Positions 5,853 to 7,798 of a DNA stretch of 7,798 nt are shown here, piece by piece. Location: NCBI GenBank assembly GCA_028277295.1, contig JANQGN010000343.1, positions 1-7,798 of the forward strand. The letters are read 5' to 3'. The notes under the pieces were generated by a model, which was not told the origin of the DNA, searched no databases, and saw only the letters and a list, made by a program, of their open reading frames with translations. Positions within the stretch are counted from its first letter, which is position 1. The number at the start of each line of letters is the position of its first letter. Position numbers and translations under genes: made by a program. This stretch comes from Rhodospira sp. (GTDB lineage Bacteria; Pseudomonadota; Alphaproteobacteria; Rhodospirillales; Rhodospirillaceae).

Positions 5853-5959
5853 CTAGAGCACGGTAAGTGATTTTGGAGTCACTCACCGTGCTCTAATATT
5901 TTGATATTCAAGCAAATTATCGTCGCGATCTGTGCCAGATCGCTCGGGATTTGCTCTAG
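5853..5959. repeat. Dispersed palindromic element, copy 2
   Basis: This copy has better ends than copy 1: TCTAGAGCA (5852-5860) and TGCTCTAGA (5952-5960) are exact inverted repeats. Hairpin 1 pairs 5854-5870 with 5879-5895 (17 bp, 8-nt loop) with the same single A.C mismatch (A5865, C5884) as copy 1. Hairpin 2 pairs GCGATCTG (5925-5932) with CAGATCGC (5936-5943). By hand alignment it is about 83% identical to copy 1. It starts about 36 bp after the stop codon of the gene ending at 5996, in the same orientation relative to transcription as copy 1. Confidence 0.88.
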
Positions 5960-5995
5960 ACAACACCGACACGGGCCATCGTACATCAGAGCAGA

Positions 5996-6895
5996 CTAGA
6001 CCAGAACGCGGGTGGAGGGAACCTTGGGATCACTGGCCTGGTCCCCGGGCCGGGCGGCGCGCCCGGCGGTGGTTCGGTGATCACCGTGGCGGGGGATGGG
6101 CCGCCGTCGGGCGCGTAGGGGCGCGCGCCCCCCGTCCCGCCGATCGCGGCGGCGCGTGTCGGCGCTCGCCAGGTCTGACGCGCTTGTCAGCCGGCGCAGC
6201 ACGCGATCGAGCATCCGCTGTCCCCGGCCATCGGGGTCCAGGGTCCGATTGCGGTCCAGGTCCCGCCGCAACTCGGCCAGGCCCCGGCGCACGAGGCGCT
6301 CGAAGGTTTCCGGGCGACCGCTGACCGTCGCCTGCCAGACCACGGCCATGGCCATGGATCGCACCATGCGGGGTGTGGCCGCGCGCGGCGCGAGCCCGGT
6401 GCCTTGATCCCCATCACCCTCGGCGCCGGACCCGACGATTGCCGCCTCATGGATAAGAACCGCGATACGCTGGGCCATGGCCTCCATGTGGCGCTGGCGC
6501 CGCAGGACAGCCTGCCGCTCCAGCCCAACGATCGCCGCGACCGTTACGATCGCCGCGGCGACCAGGCTCCAGGCGGCCGCGGTCTGCCCCGCCTCGAACA
6601 AGGTGGTGATGCGCGCCAGAGCTAGCGCCGCGCCTGTCGCGAACAGAACTGCCCCCAGTTTGCCCCTCAAGGTGGAGGCCGTGGCGATCAGAACCGGCGC
6701 CGCCAGTACGAAGAGCATGACGCCGCAGACGGGACCCAGGCCGTCCGGATGCAGGCGGTCGCGCGGTGACGAGATCCCGAGGTCGATCAGGCGCTGCGCC
6801 CGATCCATGGCATCGAACACGGGGATCGACAGGGCCAGGGCCACGATAACGGCCAGGGCCAGGGCGATCAGGTTGCTCATGGCGTGATGTGACAT
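5996..6895 (-). CDS. Four-helix membrane protein with cytoplasmic helical domain, function unknown
   Basis: I do not recognise this 299-residue protein. Four hydrophobic segments are visible at about 8-27 (NLIALALAVIVALALSIPVF), 54-73 (GPVCGVMLFVLAAPVLIATA), 79-97 (KLGAVLFATGAALALARIT) and 108-125 (AWSLVAAAIVTVAAIVGL). After them comes an amphipathic helix (RQAVLRRQRHMEAMAQRIAV, 127-146), a Gly/Asp-rich linker (153-170), a helical segment rich in Met and Arg (about 175-240), and a very basic disordered tail (about 246-299). The ATG at 6895 is preceded by GGAAGG 8 nt upstream, so I prefer it to an upstream start at 6961. ATG at 6880 is a weaker alternative. The order of membrane helices, helical domain and disordered tail mirrors the next gene. 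The odd arginine-rich C-terminus could reflect drift in the final 50 codons. Confidence 0.7.
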   Translation of the reverse strand: MSHHAMSNLIALALAVIVALALSIPVFDAMDRAQRLIDLGISSPRDRLHPDGLGPVCGVMLFVLAAPVLIATASTLRGKLGAVLFATGAALALARITTLFEAGQTAAAWSLVAAAIVTVAAIVGLERQAVLRRQRHMEAMAQRIAVLIHEAAIVGSGAEGDGDQGTGLAPRAATPRMVRSMAMAVVWQATVSGRPETFERLVRRGLAELRRDLDRNRTLDPDGRGQRMLDRVLRRLTSASDLASADTRRRDRRDGGRAPLRARRRPIPRHGDHRTTAGRAARPGDQASDPKVPSTRVLV

Positions 6896-7088
6896 CGGCT
6901 CCGCCTTCCCTTGACTGGGGTCGATGTGCCCCGGTGCTGGGGCACGCGACACCCGGAGCATCGGGCGGCGGCCAGACCGACCTGGCGCCTCGACTCACCG
7001 TAGCCTCGGTGGGCGGTCGGTGGCGGTGACGACTGTCACAGCGGTTGAACAAGACCCCGAGAGTGTATCGCCAGACGAAACCCCGACG
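6896..7088 (-). other. Gap with inverted repeats before the four-helix protein gene
   Basis: A 7-bp stem GTGCCCC (6926-6932) and GGGGCAC (6939-6945) surrounds a 6-nt loop. Further upstream ACCGACC (6976-6982) is complementary to GGTCGGT (7015-7021), with CACCG (6996-7000) and CGGTG (7007-7011) nested inside. No T tract follows either on the minus strand, so these are not clear terminators. They could be operator or leader structures. I found no good promoter hexamers. Confidence 0.35.
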
Positions 7089-7798
7089 TCAGTGCAGTTC
7101 GTCATCCAGATCCAGCACCACGGACCGTCGGCGTCGCGTGCCCGGCGGTGGCCCGGATCCCTCGGTCGAATGACGCGGCGGCGACGATGGCGTGGCGTCT
7201 TGAGACAGCCCGGATGGAGGCTTGTGCAAGGGGGGGACGCCGATCGCCATGACGGCGGGGGCCTCATCATGGCCTGCGTTGGTTCTGTCCGAACCATCCT
7301 CGAGCGATCCGGTGACGCGCGGGGCATTACCAAATGGGGCATCGTCAAATGGGGCATCGTCAAATGGGGCATTGTAAAACGCCGCGGAGTAAAACGCCGC
7401 GTCGTCAAGCGGCGCGTCGTTGATCACGGTGGTCGCGTCCGGGGCGATCCGGGGGCTGGACGGCTCGATCTCGAGCCCACCCACGTCTTCAGGTGACGGC
7501 TCCAAGCCGAGCCGCCGGTTGATCTCGGCCCGACGGGTGGCGGCATCGACCACCGCCACCTCCTCCGCGCGACGTCGCAGCAGCATCGAGACCAGGCCCA
7601 CCAGCCCGCCCTTGGTTCTGGGTCCGTCAGCCTCGGACACGGCCGGTTCTGGGTCTGGTTCAGAGACGGGGTCCGAGTCTGGCAAGGGCTCCGGGTCCGG
7701 CTCTGGTTGCAGGTCGAGCGCGGGCGCGGGTTCGAGGGGTGGCTGTGGTTCGGGCACCGGATCAGGCTCCGGGTCCGGGTCCAGTTCGGGTTGCAGGT
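7089..7798 (-). CDS. Acidic proline-rich protein, 5'-truncated, function unknown
   Basis: The reading frame is open to the right edge, so the true start is outside the window. A GTG at 7757 is in frame but has proline-rich coding sequence continuing above it. From its first visible codons to about 7640 the protein is a string of Pro, Asp and Glu (for example QPEPDPEPLPDSDP), surely disordered. Then comes a short hydrophobic and basic helix (KGGLVGLVSMLLRRRAEEVA, encoded at about 7610-7548) and a charged stretch (TRRAEINRRLGLEPSPED). A five-residue repeat region follows (APFDDAPFDDAPFGNAP, with AAFYSAAFYN before it), then more disordered sequence. The end is RRRRSVVLDLDDELH. I do not recognise a family. 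The one hydrophobic patch could touch a membrane, like the N-terminus of the small protein at 4012-4413. It lies 193 bp upstream of the four-helix membrane protein on the same strand. Confidence 0.6.
   Translation of the reverse strand, partial: LQPELDPDPEPDPVPEPQPPLEPAPALDLQPEPDPEPLPDSDPVSEPDPEPAVSEADGPRTKGGLVGLVSMLLRRRAEEVAVVDAATRRAEINRRLGLEPSPEDVGGLEIEPSSPRIAPDATTVINDAPLDDAAFYSAAFYNAPFDDAPFDDAPFGNAPRVTGSLEDGSDRTNAGHDEAPAVMAIGVPPLHKPPSGLSQDATPSSPPRHSTEGSGPPPGTRRRRSVVLDLDDELH
7317..7421 (-). repeat. Imperfect 15-bp tandem repeat, about seven units
   Basis: Units start every 15 bp from 7317 to 7407. Units at 7332 and 7347 are identical (AAATGGGGCATCGTC), and the one at 7362 differs at two bases. 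Units at 7377, 7392 and 7407 form a second subtype (AAACGCCGCGTCGTC-like). The first unit is degenerate. In frame they encode five-residue repeats of the form A-P-F-D-D or A-A-F-Y-N. Confidence 0.88.

Noticed and set aside
7089..7757. GTG at 7757 as the start of the acidic Pro-rich protein
   Set aside because: The same frame stays open to the window edge with the same Pro/Asp/Glu pattern, so the gene almost certainly starts outside.

Overview
The window reads as chromosome of a GC-rich alphaproteobacterium, most likely a Rhodospirillales relative. This rests on the alphaproteobacterial style of ribosomal protein L28, a CheZ with the FQDITGQ motif, and a likely class II (B12-type) ribonucleotide reductase start. 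It is an inference, because no rRNA or other marker is present. Every gene I accept lies on the minus strand, so the window is transcribed from high to low coordinates.

Layout in transcription order. At 7798-4012 lies a run of four genes I do not recognise. It starts with a 5'-truncated, acidic, proline-rich protein carrying an imperfect 15-bp repeat. Next come a four-helix membrane protein, a two-helix membrane protein with a coiled coil and a long disordered tail, and a small protein with an amphipathic N-terminus. Then follow a CheZ-type CheY-P phosphatase (3836-3000), rpmB for L28 (2830-2540), an AEC-family (auxin efflux carrier type) transporter (2367-1429) and an orphan 179-residue protein (1236-697). 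At the left edge, only the first 10 codons (32-1) of a gene remain that looks like nrdJ.

Two copies of a dispersed palindromic element of about 107 bp sit at 2428-2533 and 5853-5959. Each lies just past a stop codon and has the same orientation relative to the upstream gene. The copies are about 83% identical by hand alignment. Both inner hairpins carry compensatory base changes, and a conserved A.C mismatch on the plus strand becomes a G.U pair on the minus strand. This suggests selection on the folded RNA of the upstream gene's transcript.

The best regulatory signal is upstream of the truncated nrdJ-like gene. Three NrdR-box-like 16-mers start at 172, 234 and 265, spaced 62 and 31 bp, which is helical phasing. 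A GC-rich hairpin at 301-338 probably ends the preceding transcript. rpmB has its own good sigma70-type promoter (TTGACG, 17 bp, TAGAAC).

The clearest protein-level oddity is the CheZ tail, which holds three copies of a short motif resembling the CheY-binding peptides of FliM and CheZ. The unknown four-gene run beside cheZ is the best place to look for an undescribed system, but nothing in the sequence fixes its function.
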